Made by a program: the position numbers and the translations under genes
Source of the DNA: Siderastrea radians
Lineage: Eukaryota > Cnidaria > Anthozoa > Scleractinia > Rhizangiidae
DNA: 64,000 bases
NCBI GenBank assembly: GCA_964017195.1
Contig: OZ024895.1
Span: forward strand, 6,816,001 to 6,880,000
Direction of reading: 5' to 3'
The notes under the pieces: model-generated
The model's database searches: none
Told to the model about the DNA's origin: nothing
The model's input: only the letters and a program-made list of their open reading frames with translations
Shown here: positions 21,891 through 28,690 of the stretch, in pieces
Position numbering within the stretch: the stretch's first letter is position 1
Layout: each line of letters starts with the position of its first letter

Positions 21891-22523
21891 TTCGTCGAAA
21901 TTTCGGGCTACCTTTTTTTTGACCTTATCAACATACAGAAAACTATATGGATCCTTAGTAGCTTTCTGATAATCTGATTTATTTATGTTCAGTTCTCGGC
22001 AAATCATCGATTGCTCGTTTATAGAAGGAAAATCAAAAACACAAAAATGTGAACTATTCAGTCTTATTGTTTTATCGGTTCCGTAATAGCTTTGACTCAA
22101 ATATATGCAACAACAATTTTTATTTCTTGAATTGGTGAAGTAGTCTCGTATCCGTTCGTCATTTTTCTTACCTGTATTCAAATAGTCATCAAATATGATT
22201 AATTTTTGGTTTTCATCAGACAAATCTGTCAGAGGGATGATTTCATCGTTACTTGCTTCTATCACGTCATAACCGACCTCTTTTGATATTGGTTCAAGAG
22301 ATTTCAACAGATGCTTATATTTGCTTTGTTGGAGATTACGAGCGTAAAGATATATCTTGTCAAAGTATAAGAGCCTGTAGATCATATCAAGCAAAAGGTT
22401 AGTCTTGCCACCACCAGAGGGAGCACAAATAAGCATCCTAAAACATCGGTTTGGCATGAAACTCTTTAATTGAACAAAATCGTTGTTTTCATCATCTTGA
22501 ATGTCATAGTTTTGAATTCTCAT
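21882..22523 (-). CDS. FtsK/HerA (A32-like) genome packaging ATPase
   Basis: A 213-residue P-loop ATPase. Walker A is CAPSGGGKT (residues 33-41) and Walker B is KLIIFDD (107-113); a sensor-like motif YLSQSYY is at 141-147. Polintons, adintoviruses, virophages and NCLDVs use this family to pump DNA into the capsid. The length is typical of the compact Polinton form. It is transcribed divergently from the plus-strand structural operon through a 116-nt spacer carrying an inverted promoter motif on each side. The start is fixed by that motif, which ends directly at the ATG. Confidence 0.93.
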   Translation of the reverse strand: MRIQNYDIQDDENNDFVQLKSFMPNRCFRMLICAPSGGGKTNLLLDMIYRLLYFDKIYLYARNLQQSKYKHLLKSLEPISKEVGYDVIEASNDEIIPLTDLSDENQKLIIFDDYLNTGKKNDERIRDYFTNSRNKNCCCIYLSQSYYGTDKTIRLNSSHFCVFDFPSINEQSMICRELNINKSDYQKATKDPYSFLYVDKVKKKVARNFDEKI

Positions 22524-22639
22524 ATATCATTTGTTTATACAATTTTATCGCATGACGACACGCTATGCGAGCGTTTTTATATATGATAACCCTAATTTTT
22601 CCGAACAAAATACGAAATTTTATGTAAACAAATGATATA
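22524..22639. promoter_or_regulatory. Divergent promoter region with mirrored motifs
   Basis: The spacer between the ATPase (-) and the PPxY-protein gene (+) has the same 14-nt word TAAACAAATGATAT next to each ATG, in inverted orientation (about 22,524-22,540 and 22,624-22,638). The word aligns with the TCTAAACTAATCATATA motif of the capsid genes. The middle holds CGCAT/ATGCG and CGCT/AGCG inverted repeats. Confidence 0.7.
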
Positions 22640-23632
22640 ATGAGTTTACTCAAATGGAAACAATTAGCAGAGAGCCGATCCGAGCTTGGTAAAAAGATTA
22701 ACACAGTAAGAGAGACAATAAAACAAAAAACGATATCTGATCAAATGGGTGAAGTCGAGGCAGAGAAACTTTTCAAACCTATAACATCTGAGTTAAAGGA
22801 ACTCACATTACCTAAAATGCCAGTAAGAAGATTACCGAAGAAAAAGCAACCTGTTCCTGATTATGGAATAGATATTGATGATGAAGTGCCTGATTTTGGA
22901 TTGGACGATTTGTTTGATCAACCTGTTCTACCTGAAAACGATAAACAATTGGTTCCAAAACCTCCATCTTATGAAGATGTCCTTGAGGATTTAGCATCAG
23001 GTAAAAAACAAATGTATATAGATCCAGAATACATGTATGAACCAGAAGATCTTCCACCTGAATACGAAGAAGAAGTACCAGATTACGAAATCCTTGAGGA
23101 GGATGCAATTAACCAAGCTTTAGATAAATTGAATATTCCGAACTACGATGATGTTGAATTACGTCTCAAACAAGAAGATATGAATAACACAAGGAGGAAA
23201 GCTTATCTTAACAAGATATTGAATGATGCTAAAAAACAAAGGAACATACTAAATGCTAATTTGACGAACGTCAAAAAGAAATTAAATAGTGGTTCAATAA
23301 GTGAAGCTGTAGCTCAATATCAAATGAAGGTCATTGCTGATACGAGGAAGGTTCTAAATGATTATAACAATTACAACAATCAAAAACTGAAAAATATCAA
23401 AGGGTCTGGTTTGAAGAAAAAAACAAAAAGAGGTGGACAGGTAATGTTTTTCAATAATCCGACAGAAATGATGAAAAAACTTGAACTGATTATCGGATCA
23501 AAGGTTGCTGGTAATAATAGCATAGAGCTAAGAAACACAGGTGTCGCTCTTCTTGATATCTTGTTGAGAAATTCAATACTCAATAAGCCGCAATATAACA
23601 AAATATACAAAAACTATTTTAGTCTAAACTAA
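22640..23632 (+). CDS. Conserved Polinton virion-associated protein with two PPxY motifs
   Basis: A 330-residue protein. Residues 1-60 are basic and helical; 70-155 is an acidic Pro-rich linker with repeats VPDYG, VPDFG and VPDYE and two PPxY motifs (PPSY 108-111, PPEY 139-142). Residues 170-255 are predicted helical/coiled coil, followed by a basic KKKTKRGG stretch and a C-terminal helical domain. Its place at the head of the structural gene cluster fits one of the conserved uncharacterised Polinton proteins (PX/PY class). PPxY recruits Nedd4-type ubiquitin ligases in many viruses, and adenovirus protein VI also carries PPSY. A minor virion or assembly role is inferred, not shown. Confidence 0.65.
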   Translation: MSLLKWKQLAESRSELGKKINTVRETIKQKTISDQMGEVEAEKLFKPITSELKELTLPKMPVRRLPKKKQPVPDYGIDIDDEVPDFGLDDLFDQPVLPENDKQLVPKPPSYEDVLEDLASGKKQMYIDPEYMYEPEDLPPEYEEEVPDYEILEEDAINQALDKLNIPNYDDVELRLKQEDMNNTRRKAYLNKILNDAKKQRNILNANLTNVKKKLNSGSISEAVAQYQMKVIADTRKVLNDYNNYNNQKLKNIKGSGLKKKTKRGGQVMFFNNPTEMMKKLELIIGSKVAGNNSIELRNTGVALLDILLRNSILNKPQYNKIYKNYFSLN

Positions 23633-23640
23633 TCATATAA
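23617..23640 (+). promoter_or_regulatory. Start-proximal motif of the penton gene
   Basis: AGTCTAAACTAATCATATAA ends at the ATG. The first half is also the last codons and the stop of the preceding gene, so the motif sits across the gene junction. It is the clearest example of the shared element. Confidence 0.75.
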
Positions 23641-24402
23641 ATGAATAGACAACTTGTATTATCCAGTCATACAGTAAAAACCCAAAATGGTAATAAACCA
23701 TCGGATTTCACAATCAAATACAGTAATCCGATAATACTAGATTCAAACAGACAATATGAAATCGGCCTAGACCGAATCATTTCGATGTCATTCACTTGGT
23801 TTAATGTGACAAGAGAACTCAATAATCAGAAAATAAGATATTCGACAGATAGTGGTACTAATTGGACGGAAATTATATTCAACCCTGGAGTATGGAATTA
23901 CATTGATTTTGACAATTTAATCAAAGAAAAAACAAAAACAGGAACCTCATCAAACCCTCAATATCCAATCACTCTGGAGTTTAACGATACTGTATTCAGG
24001 ACAATAATAACACTAGCCTCAAATTACAGATTAGATCTTACTCAAAGTAATTTTAATGATCTTATTGGTTTCAATAAAAAGATTCTAACAAGTAGTGTAA
24101 ATGTTGGAGATTACATTCCTAATCTCTCACAAGACAGAGAAATATTGAATGTTCATTGTGATTTGATAAGTGACAGTCTTGTCGATGGTGAAGAGTCAGA
24201 TATTATATATAGTTTCAGTACCTCAACTCTCACCCCGAGTTATAGTTTCACACAAGAGCCTCGACGAGTTCAGTACAACCCGTGTAATAAAAATACGATC
24301 AATAAAATTCGGATATATATAACAGATGGCAAACGAAGAATCATCGATCTTAATCATAGTGACACTTCATTCAGTTTGATTTTAAGAGAGAAGAGAGATT
24401 AA
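23641..24402 (+). CDS. Minor capsid (penton-like) protein, single jelly roll
   Basis: A 253-residue protein rich in beta-strand patterns. The C-terminal part is typical of Polinton pentons: LNVHCDLI at about 176-183, a DIIYSFST strand, SFTQEPRRVQYNP, then INKIRIYITDG and RIIDLNHSDTSFSLILRE at the end. The N-terminal part (LILDSNRQYEIGLDRI-like region) lies at about 30-50. In related viruses five copies form the vertex. It is placed 8 nt after the PPxY gene and 18 nt before the small basic protein, within the structural operon. I am confident of the role from the family pattern and position. Confidence 0.85.
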   Translation: MNRQLVLSSHTVKTQNGNKPSDFTIKYSNPIILDSNRQYEIGLDRIISMSFTWFNVTRELNNQKIRYSTDSGTNWTEIIFNPGVWNYIDFDNLIKEKTKTGTSSNPQYPITLEFNDTVFRTIITLASNYRLDLTQSNFNDLIGFNKKILTSSVNVGDYIPNLSQDREILNVHCDLISDSLVDGEESDIIYSFSTSTLTPSYSFTQEPRRVQYNPCNKNTINKIRIYITDGKRRIIDLNHSDTSFSLILREKRD

Positions 24403-24420
24403 TCTAACTAATAGTTATAT
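24403..24420 (+). promoter_or_regulatory. Start-proximal motif of the small basic gene
   Basis: TCTAACTAATAGTTATAT fills the whole 18-nt gap between the penton stop and the next ATG. Confidence 0.65.
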
Positions 24421-24774
24421 ATGTCGTCGTATGAATACAAGCGAATTTATCACCCGAAACTAGGTCGTTTTGTGTATAAGCATAAAGGATCTGGGATCAT
24501 TGTTGATAACATTTTCAAACCAGTTGGAAGGGTGTTAAGTAAAGTTCCAGAAATGGTTTTAAAACCTTTTGCCAAAAAAGCGCTTGAATCTGGTATTTCA
24601 CATGCTGGAGACAAACTGGGAAAAAAAGCAGCTGAAAAAAGCGGAGAGCTTATTATGAGAAAATTACATGGTTCAACTAAACAACCAATGAAACCTACCA
24701 AACCTACCAAACCAAAACAAGAAGAAGATTACAACACAATTCTGAATAGACTTATATCTGGTACTGGATATTAA
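24421..24774 (+). CDS. Small basic protein of the capsid cluster, function unknown
   Basis: A 117-residue strongly basic protein. It starts MSSYEYKRIYHPKLGRF, contains a GSGI motif at 23-26, and has an amphipathic helical centre (VGRVLSKVPEMVLKPFAKKA, about 36-55). A Lys/Pro-rich tail with KPTKPTKPK precedes a C-terminal NRLISGTGY. It is preserved between the penton and major capsid genes with its own start-proximal motif, so it is likely a virion component. A core/DNA-condensing protein or a small cement protein would both fit; I cannot choose. Confidence 0.55.
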   Translation: MSSYEYKRIYHPKLGRFVYKHKGSGIIVDNIFKPVGRVLSKVPEMVLKPFAKKALESGISHAGDKLGKKAAEKSGELIMRKLHGSTKQPMKPTKPTKPKQEEDYNTILNRLISGTGY

Positions 24775-24784
24775 AAAGTGAATT

Positions 24785-24805
24785 TTATCTAAACTACTCA
24801 TATAA
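24785..24805 (+). promoter_or_regulatory. Start-proximal motif of the major capsid gene
   Basis: TTATCTAAACTACTCATATA ends one base before the ATG. It is close to the penton motif and defines the longer consensus. Confidence 0.75.
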
Positions 24806-26095
24806 ATGAGTTTCAGAACAAATGAAAATCTACAACGATATGAATACGTTCGTTTCCATTTGGATAATGTCATTGAGCAACCTGCTAACAATCAAAGCCA
24901 GAAAAAGACAGGTTACAGATTCACAATCAACGATAGGTCAACTATGTTCGATTTTTTTAATGGGTATTTCGAAGTAACTAAAGAGCTTCAAAAAAGGGCA
25001 GATGGTGCTGGATATGCTGCAGCGGATCGCATCACTATGATAAACGGATCTCACAGTCTAATCAGACATATGGTTATTAAATCGTCTGGTAAAATAGTAT
25101 ACGAGAGTGATAATTTGCATCGAATTACGAATGTGAAAAATTTACTCGAATACAGTGACGATTTTAGTAGATCTGTTGGGAAGAATTCGTTCTGGTATCT
25201 TGATACTGATGGAACAACAGCAAATACTAATACAGGTTTCGAAGCCCGTCGCATTTTAACCCAAGCAGTACAAAACAACGGTGGTGGGGGAGCTAAAAGT
25301 ATTAATGAGATGCTTCCCTTAAACAGATACAGCTTTTTTCAAGAATTAGAAAGAAAAATGTTGCCTCCGATGCAGCTCACAATTGAACTTACATTTAACG
25401 AAGACAGTGAACTGATTCACATGGCAAATGGCACAGACCCTGGTCGTGTTGTAGTAAAGAGATTGTATCTTTGGCTCCCAAGATTAATCCCAAAAGACAG
25501 CATGTATAGTAATTTCGTTTCAGAGTTTCTCAAGCCAACAACCTGGAAATATATGCGAGATCTCTACAATCAGTCAGCAAATACCAGAGCTGTTCAGAAT
25601 ATGTTTCAAATCAGTCCAGCTATCGATGACGTTAAACATGTTTTTATATATCTCCAGAGGACAGACGCACCAAATAATGATGAAGCAGAGAGGAGTCCGT
25701 ATTTGTTTGACACTTTCAAGTTGAATGCAGCTAATGCTAATAGCTCTCTATCAAACTGCAGGCTTGAATACGGGAATAATGTTTTTTACCCAGAGCTGGA
25801 ATATGATGCAGATTCTAAAATACGGGTATTCAATGATCTCATGTCATATGCATTTCGTAAGAACGATTACAATTCAGGAACACAGCTTAATGTATCCAAT
25901 TTCACTAGTTTGTATGGATTATTGTATTTCGATTTGTCATATCAGAAAGAGGTAGTGACGAGAGATCCTAAACAGTTGATTCTCCATTATCGTCTCAATG
26001 TAGCCCCGGCAGCAAACGTCCGAGCTCATAGCATCGTATTTTACGAGAGTGAGGTTGTTGTTAAGACAGTTGGAAACGAATTGATGATAGTTTAA
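24806..26095 (+). CDS. Major capsid protein (double jelly roll)
   Basis: A 429-residue protein with the Polinton/adintovirus hexon pattern. The N-terminal region contains YRFTINDRSTMFDFFNGYFE (about 37-56) and a helix-strand segment HSLIRHMVIKSSGKIVYESD. The loop at about 150-175 is Gly/Asn-rich, followed by YSFFQELERKMLPPMQLTIE (about 180-199) and VKRLYLWLPRLIP. The second jelly roll ends with ILHYRLNVAP and HSIVFYESEVVVKTVGNELM. It would form the pseudo-hexameric capsomers of an icosahedral shell. The stop codon is followed at once by the ATG-like start region of the next gene. Confidence 0.92.
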   Translation: MSFRTNENLQRYEYVRFHLDNVIEQPANNQSQKKTGYRFTINDRSTMFDFFNGYFEVTKELQKRADGAGYAAADRITMINGSHSLIRHMVIKSSGKIVYESDNLHRITNVKNLLEYSDDFSRSVGKNSFWYLDTDGTTANTNTGFEARRILTQAVQNNGGGGAKSINEMLPLNRYSFFQELERKMLPPMQLTIELTFNEDSELIHMANGTDPGRVVVKRLYLWLPRLIPKDSMYSNFVSEFLKPTTWKYMRDLYNQSANTRAVQNMFQISPAIDDVKHVFIYLQRTDAPNNDEAERSPYLFDTFKLNAANANSSLSNCRLEYGNNVFYPELEYDADSKIRVFNDLMSYAFRKNDYNSGTQLNVSNFTSLYGLLYFDLSYQKEVVTRDPKQLILHYRLNVAPAANVRAHSIVFYESEVVVKTVGNELMIV

Positions 26096-26115
26096 ATGAA
26101 TATGTTTTTTAATAC

Positions 26116-26137
26116 AGATTTATCTAACATATATTAT
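26116..26137 (+). promoter_or_regulatory. Start-proximal motif of the pVI-like gene; decides the start
   Basis: TTTATCTAACATATATTAT ends directly at the ATG at 26,138, not at the upstream in-frame ATG at 26,096. In every other gene the motif abuts the true start, so translation probably begins at 26,138. Confidence 0.6.
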
Positions 26138-26965
26138 ATGACACAACTATACGAAATTAAAGTTAGTTTATCACCAAACCAGAAAAAGAATCTTAGTAAC
26201 GCGTATCATAAAAGAGAAACAATAGTTCTAAGGCTCACGAAGGACTCTCTATCTGGGAATGATACTCTGTATGTACCTCAGAATATAGTTAAGCGATTGG
26301 AAAAAAATAGAAAATTGAAAAAGGGAATGGACATTAAACTTTCTAAAACAAACATTCGAAAGCAATTAGGTGGATCTCTTCTGTCTACAGTTCTGGCGCT
26401 TGGAAGAACTTTTGCTCCCACGATTGCTAAGACCATTGGTTTGTCAGCTTTAGCTGGAGCAGCTAGTGAAGGAGCATCTCAGATTGTTAAGAAGATATCC
26501 GGAAAAGGTGTTCAAACCGGTGGGTTCCTCATACCACAAAATAAAATCGATCAGTTGATAACATATAAACATCTTTTGACCGCCAAACAAAAGAAGGATA
26601 TATTAAATGCTCTACAAACAGGCTCTGGTGTTCATATAAAACCAACAAAAGTACAAACGGGTGGGTTCTTAGGTACTCTTCTTGCATCAATTGGAGTCCC
26701 TTTAGCTATTGAGGCAATAAAGAAGATGACTGGTAAAGGTGCCCCTCAGATGGGACAACCCCAACAAAGACCACCCAGATCTAATGATAATCAGGATGGT
26801 GGTTTGTTAATGCCAATGTATAGAACTCCACCTTTTTATGGGAATTGGCCGAACGGTACAATCGGTATGGGGACTAAAAAAAAAGATCCCAAAAAGGGCA
26901 AAGGTCTACTATTAGGCAAAAACTCACCCTTCAAAAACGTCCCTCTTCTAAACATTCTATTGTAA
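26138..26965 (+). CDS. pVI/core-like virion protein with amphipathic helices and repeated QxGG sites
   Basis: A 275-residue basic protein from the preferred start (289 from the ATG at 26,096). Numbered from 26,138: an N-terminal folded part MTQLYEIKVSLSP..., then four Q-x-G-G motifs (QLGG 76-79, QTGG 126-129, QTGG 173-176, QDGG 219-222). Just after the first and third come hydrophobic amphipathic stretches (SLLSTVLALGRTFAP and FLGTLLASIGVPLAIEAIKK). A Pro-rich part and a basic KKKDPKKGKG tail end in LLLGKNSPFKNVPLLNILL. Adenovirus pVI combines protease cleavage sites with a membrane-lytic helix; a similar job is inferred. Its 3' end overlaps the protease frame by about 88 nt, and a run of nine A lies at 26,876-26,884. 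Confidence 0.6.
   Translation: MTQLYEIKVSLSPNQKKNLSNAYHKRETIVLRLTKDSLSGNDTLYVPQNIVKRLEKNRKLKKGMDIKLSKTNIRKQLGGSLLSTVLALGRTFAPTIAKTIGLSALAGAASEGASQIVKKISGKGVQTGGFLIPQNKIDQLITYKHLLTAKQKKDILNALQTGSGVHIKPTKVQTGGFLGTLLASIGVPLAIEAIKKMTGKGAPQMGQPQQRPPRSNDNQDGGLLMPMYRTPPFYGNWPNGTIGMGTKKKDPKKGKGLLLGKNSPFKNVPLLNILL
26876..26884 (+). promoter_or_regulatory. Possible -1 frameshift site (A_AAA_AAA) before the protease
   Basis: In the pVI-like frame the A-run reads AAA AAA AAA, giving the heptamer A_AAA_AAA at 26,878-26,884. The protease frame (-1) is closed by TAA at 26,875-26,877 and open from 26,878. Only a weak CCC/GGG hairpin and an AAGGG/CCCTT pairing follow, so the structural support is poor. Confidence 0.4.
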
Positions 26966-27423
26966 AACCAAAATTCCATAAGAATGCCCCATTAAGCAAT
27001 TATGATTTAATAAAATGGTGTAAATATCTGAATATCCCAATCAAAGATGTTCTGTCTCGAGATGAAACTGTCCCACATGATCATCAACAGGCTCTATTCA
27101 TTTACAATCTTGAACCGAGTTATATGTCAGGGAGTCATTGGGTGTCAACATATGTCAAAGATAACGTCATCAATTACTTTGATTCATTTGGTTTGCCTCC
27201 CTTCCAAGAAATGGTCAATCATGCTAAAAAGAAGAACTTAACATTACTTCATCAGAACAATCAAATACAAAATTTACTGACGACAACATGCGGTTACTTC
27301 TGTTTGTACTTTTTGAATGAGATGAATAAGGGTAAATCATATTTTGATCTGTTGGAAGTTTTCAACATATATGATACGACGAAGAATGAGAGGTTTCTAG
27401 CACGGTATTTCAAAAATATGTAA
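26878..27423 (+). CDS. Adenain-like maturation cysteine protease
   Basis: The Ulp1/adenain-type protease shows all catalytic elements: His in GSHWVSTYV (codon at 27,136), Asp in NYFDSFG, Gln in NNQIQ and Cys in TTTCGYFCLYF (about 27,289). The first in-frame ATG is at 27,124, immediately before the GSHW motif. That start would drop about 50 residues of family-like N-terminal sequence (SNYDLIKWCKYLNIP and SRDE-type segments), which are coded in the same frame from about 26,965 back to 26,878 without any ATG. No start-proximal motif is present either. Expression by -1 frameshifting from the pVI-like gene is therefore proposed. The enzyme should cleave capsid precursors during maturation; its likely substrates carry QxGG sites. 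Confidence 0.85.
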   Translation, partial: KKRSQKGQRSTIRQKLTLQKRPSSKHSIVKPKFHKNAPLSNYDLIKWCKYLNIPIKDVLSRDETVPHDHQQALFIYNLEPSYMSGSHWVSTYVKDNVINYFDSFGLPPFQEMVNHAKKKNLTLLHQNNQIQNLLTTTCGYFCLYFLNEMNKGKSYFDLLEVFNIYDTTKNERFLARYFKNM

Positions 27424-27434
27424 TCAAGTTATAT
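27416..27434 (+). promoter_or_regulatory. Start-proximal motif of DUF5679 gene A
   Basis: TATGTAATCAAGTTATAT ends at the ATG and overlaps the protease stop. It is a weaker relative of the motif beside the ATPase. Confidence 0.5.
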
Positions 27435-27836
27435 ATGAAATCTTATTGCGTGAAACAGAAAAGGGTCACAGAATGTGTACCTGGGAGTGAACGATATGTG
27501 AGAGCTAAAAATAACAGACTTATGATGAAATGTATTTGTGGTGAATGTGGTATTACGAAAACCAAATTTATCAAAAGCCAAAAGGGAGGTGAAAATCCAT
27601 TAGGTAAAGCTTTCGAGGCAGCCAAAATAGCCGAACAAATAACTCGCAAAGTAATTCCATCAACCAACCATGTATTTGACCGATATTGGTCTGGTGATAT
27701 CTTAAAAGGTGCTTTCACAGGACAAACGGGTATAACAAGCAAGAAATTCTGGACTAAACCAAAGAAGGGTACTGTCATGCGTTTGGTGAAAAATCCAAAA
27801 ACTGGTAAATATGAGAACGTATATATTGAACCTTAA
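27435..27836 (+). CDS. DUF5679-type protein A
   Basis: A 133-residue basic protein. Residues 1-47 form a Cys-containing module (KSYCVKQKRVTECVPGSERY, then KCICGECGITKTKF) resembling DUF5679 zinc-ribbon-like domains. It is nearly identical to the start of the next gene. The tail differs: a QKGG site at 49-52, a helical part (GKAFEAAKIAEQITRK), then a basic C-terminus ending ENVYIEP. The QKGG matches the putative protease site in the pVI-like protein, so it may be a processed virion protein. The duplication of the N-terminal module in two adjacent genes suggests that it targets cargo or packages it. Function unknown. Confidence 0.6.
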   Translation: MKSYCVKQKRVTECVPGSERYVRAKNNRLMMKCICGECGITKTKFIKSQKGGENPLGKAFEAAKIAEQITRKVIPSTNHVFDRYWSGDILKGAFTGQTGITSKKFWTKPKKGTVMRLVKNPKTGKYENVYIEP

Positions 27837-27857
27837 TCTAATCTAATCATATTATAT
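27834..27857 (+). promoter_or_regulatory. Start-proximal motif of DUF5679 gene B
   Basis: AATCTAATCTAATCATATTA precedes the ATG, with TCTAA repeated twice. Confidence 0.65.
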
Positions 27858-28043
27858 ATGAAATCATATTGCGTGAAACAAAAAAGGGTCACAGAATGTG
27901 TACCCGGGAGTGAACGATATGAAAAGGCTAAAAATGGGAGGCTTATGCTTAAATGCAAATGCTCTGAATGCGGAATAACTAAGACTAAATTCGTTAAACA
28001 GGCGGGAAACGGGTCAGCCCGTCGACAGGGGCGGGCGTACTAG
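27858..28043 (+). CDS. DUF5679-type protein B, entry to the PLA2 frame
   Basis: A 61-residue open frame with the same Cys module as gene A (KSYCVKQKRVTECVPGSERY; KCKCSECGITKTKF), then a short tail ending at TAG 28,041-28,043. The following frame codes for a phospholipase A2 protein without its own ATG or motif, so the two belong together. The frame change is -1, and the overlap (27,998-28,043) contains the in-phase heptamer G_GGA_AAC. Either programmed frameshifting makes both a short and a long product, or one indel has broken a fusion gene. I see no way to decide from one copy. Confidence 0.6.
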   Translation: MKSYCVKQKRVTECVPGSERYEKAKNGRLMLKCKCSECGITKTKFVKQAGNGSARRQGRAY

Positions 28044-28690
28044 ATACAGTAGCATCAACTGGTACTGATTTATTGATTCACCATGGTATTCCTTGGCTGG
28101 GAAAAAAGGCTGTTGAAATGGGAAGATATTATGGATCAGAAGCCTTGAGAAACCCAAAACTGCAGAAAAAGGCTATCGATTATGCTCTGGATAAGTTGAA
28201 TCCAATGATTCAAAATGTTGGAAGTCAAGCTCTTGATCAATTATCAACCAAAATAAGACCGAATAGAAAGTATAAAACTGACAGAAAGGATTTGGATGGC
28301 GCTGGTGTTGATATACATAAACTAATTGGGAAAATACCAAAACCAAAAGCTGGATGGACTCCTGGAAAGTATAAATACATGGGACCATACAATCCTCTCG
28401 ATAAACAGTTAGAGTATGATAGGAACACTGGAGAGGTCACCAAGTGGTACGTACAACCTTACAATAAAGTGGATGAAATAGCAGCTCATCATGATATTTG
28501 TTATGATATGGGGAAAAACAAAGGTGAATGTGACAAGAAAATGGTTAAGTCATTGGAAGAAATACCTTATGGACAGATGCCAAAATGGGGACAAACTGCT
28601 CGGTTCTTGATTAACACGAAGCAGAAACTAGGTCTTGGGACAAAAAACGGAAAAGGCCGTCGAGTGAAGAAAACTGGCAAAAAGAATTAG
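27998..28690 (+). CDS. Phospholipase A2-like domain protein (parvovirus VP1-type)
   Basis: The frame is open from 27,998, with no ATG upstream of the domain. Counting from a TTG at 28,073, residues 1-60 are helical. The PLA2 domain follows: a Ca-binding loop YMGPYNPLD (102-110) and the catalytic HHDICYD (139-145, His140-Asp141). A very basic tail (KGRRVKKTGKKN) ends the protein. Such domains occur in parvovirus capsids and in several Polintons and are thought to breach endosomal membranes. The upstream partner in another frame is DUF5679 gene B. The 3' end overlaps the integrase frame and contains a textbook-like frameshift signal. Confidence 0.8.
   Translation, partial: TGGKRVSPSTGAGVLDTVASTGTDLLIHHGIPWLGKKAVEMGRYYGSEALRNPKLQKKAIDYALDKLNPMIQNVGSQALDQLSTKIRPNRKYKTDRKDLDGAGVDIHKLIGKIPKPKAGWTPGKYKYMGPYNPLDKQLEYDRNTGEVTKWYVQPYNKVDEIAAHHDICYDMGKNKGECDKKMVKSLEEIPYGQMPKWGQTARFLINTKQKLGLGTKNGKGRRVKKTGKKN
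28004..28036 (+). promoter_or_regulatory. Possible -1 frameshift signal G_GGA_AAC plus GC-rich hairpin
   Basis: The heptamer GGGAAAC at 28,004-28,010 is in phase with the DUF5679 frame. After a 6-nt spacer, GCCCG (28,017-28,021) can pair with CGGGC (28,032-28,036) around a 10-nt loop. GGGAAAC is the known gag-pro slippery site of simian type D retroviruses. The local GC content is strikingly higher than in the rest of the element. Confidence 0.45.

Noticed and set aside
22812..23108. Minus-strand frame opposite the PPxY protein
   Set aside because: It is a shadow of the acidic Pro-rich coding region, with low-complexity composition and no start motif.
26096..26137. Upstream ATG of the pVI-like gene as start
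   Set aside because: The promoter motif overlaps these codons and abuts the next in-frame ATG, as in all other genes; kept only as an alternative.
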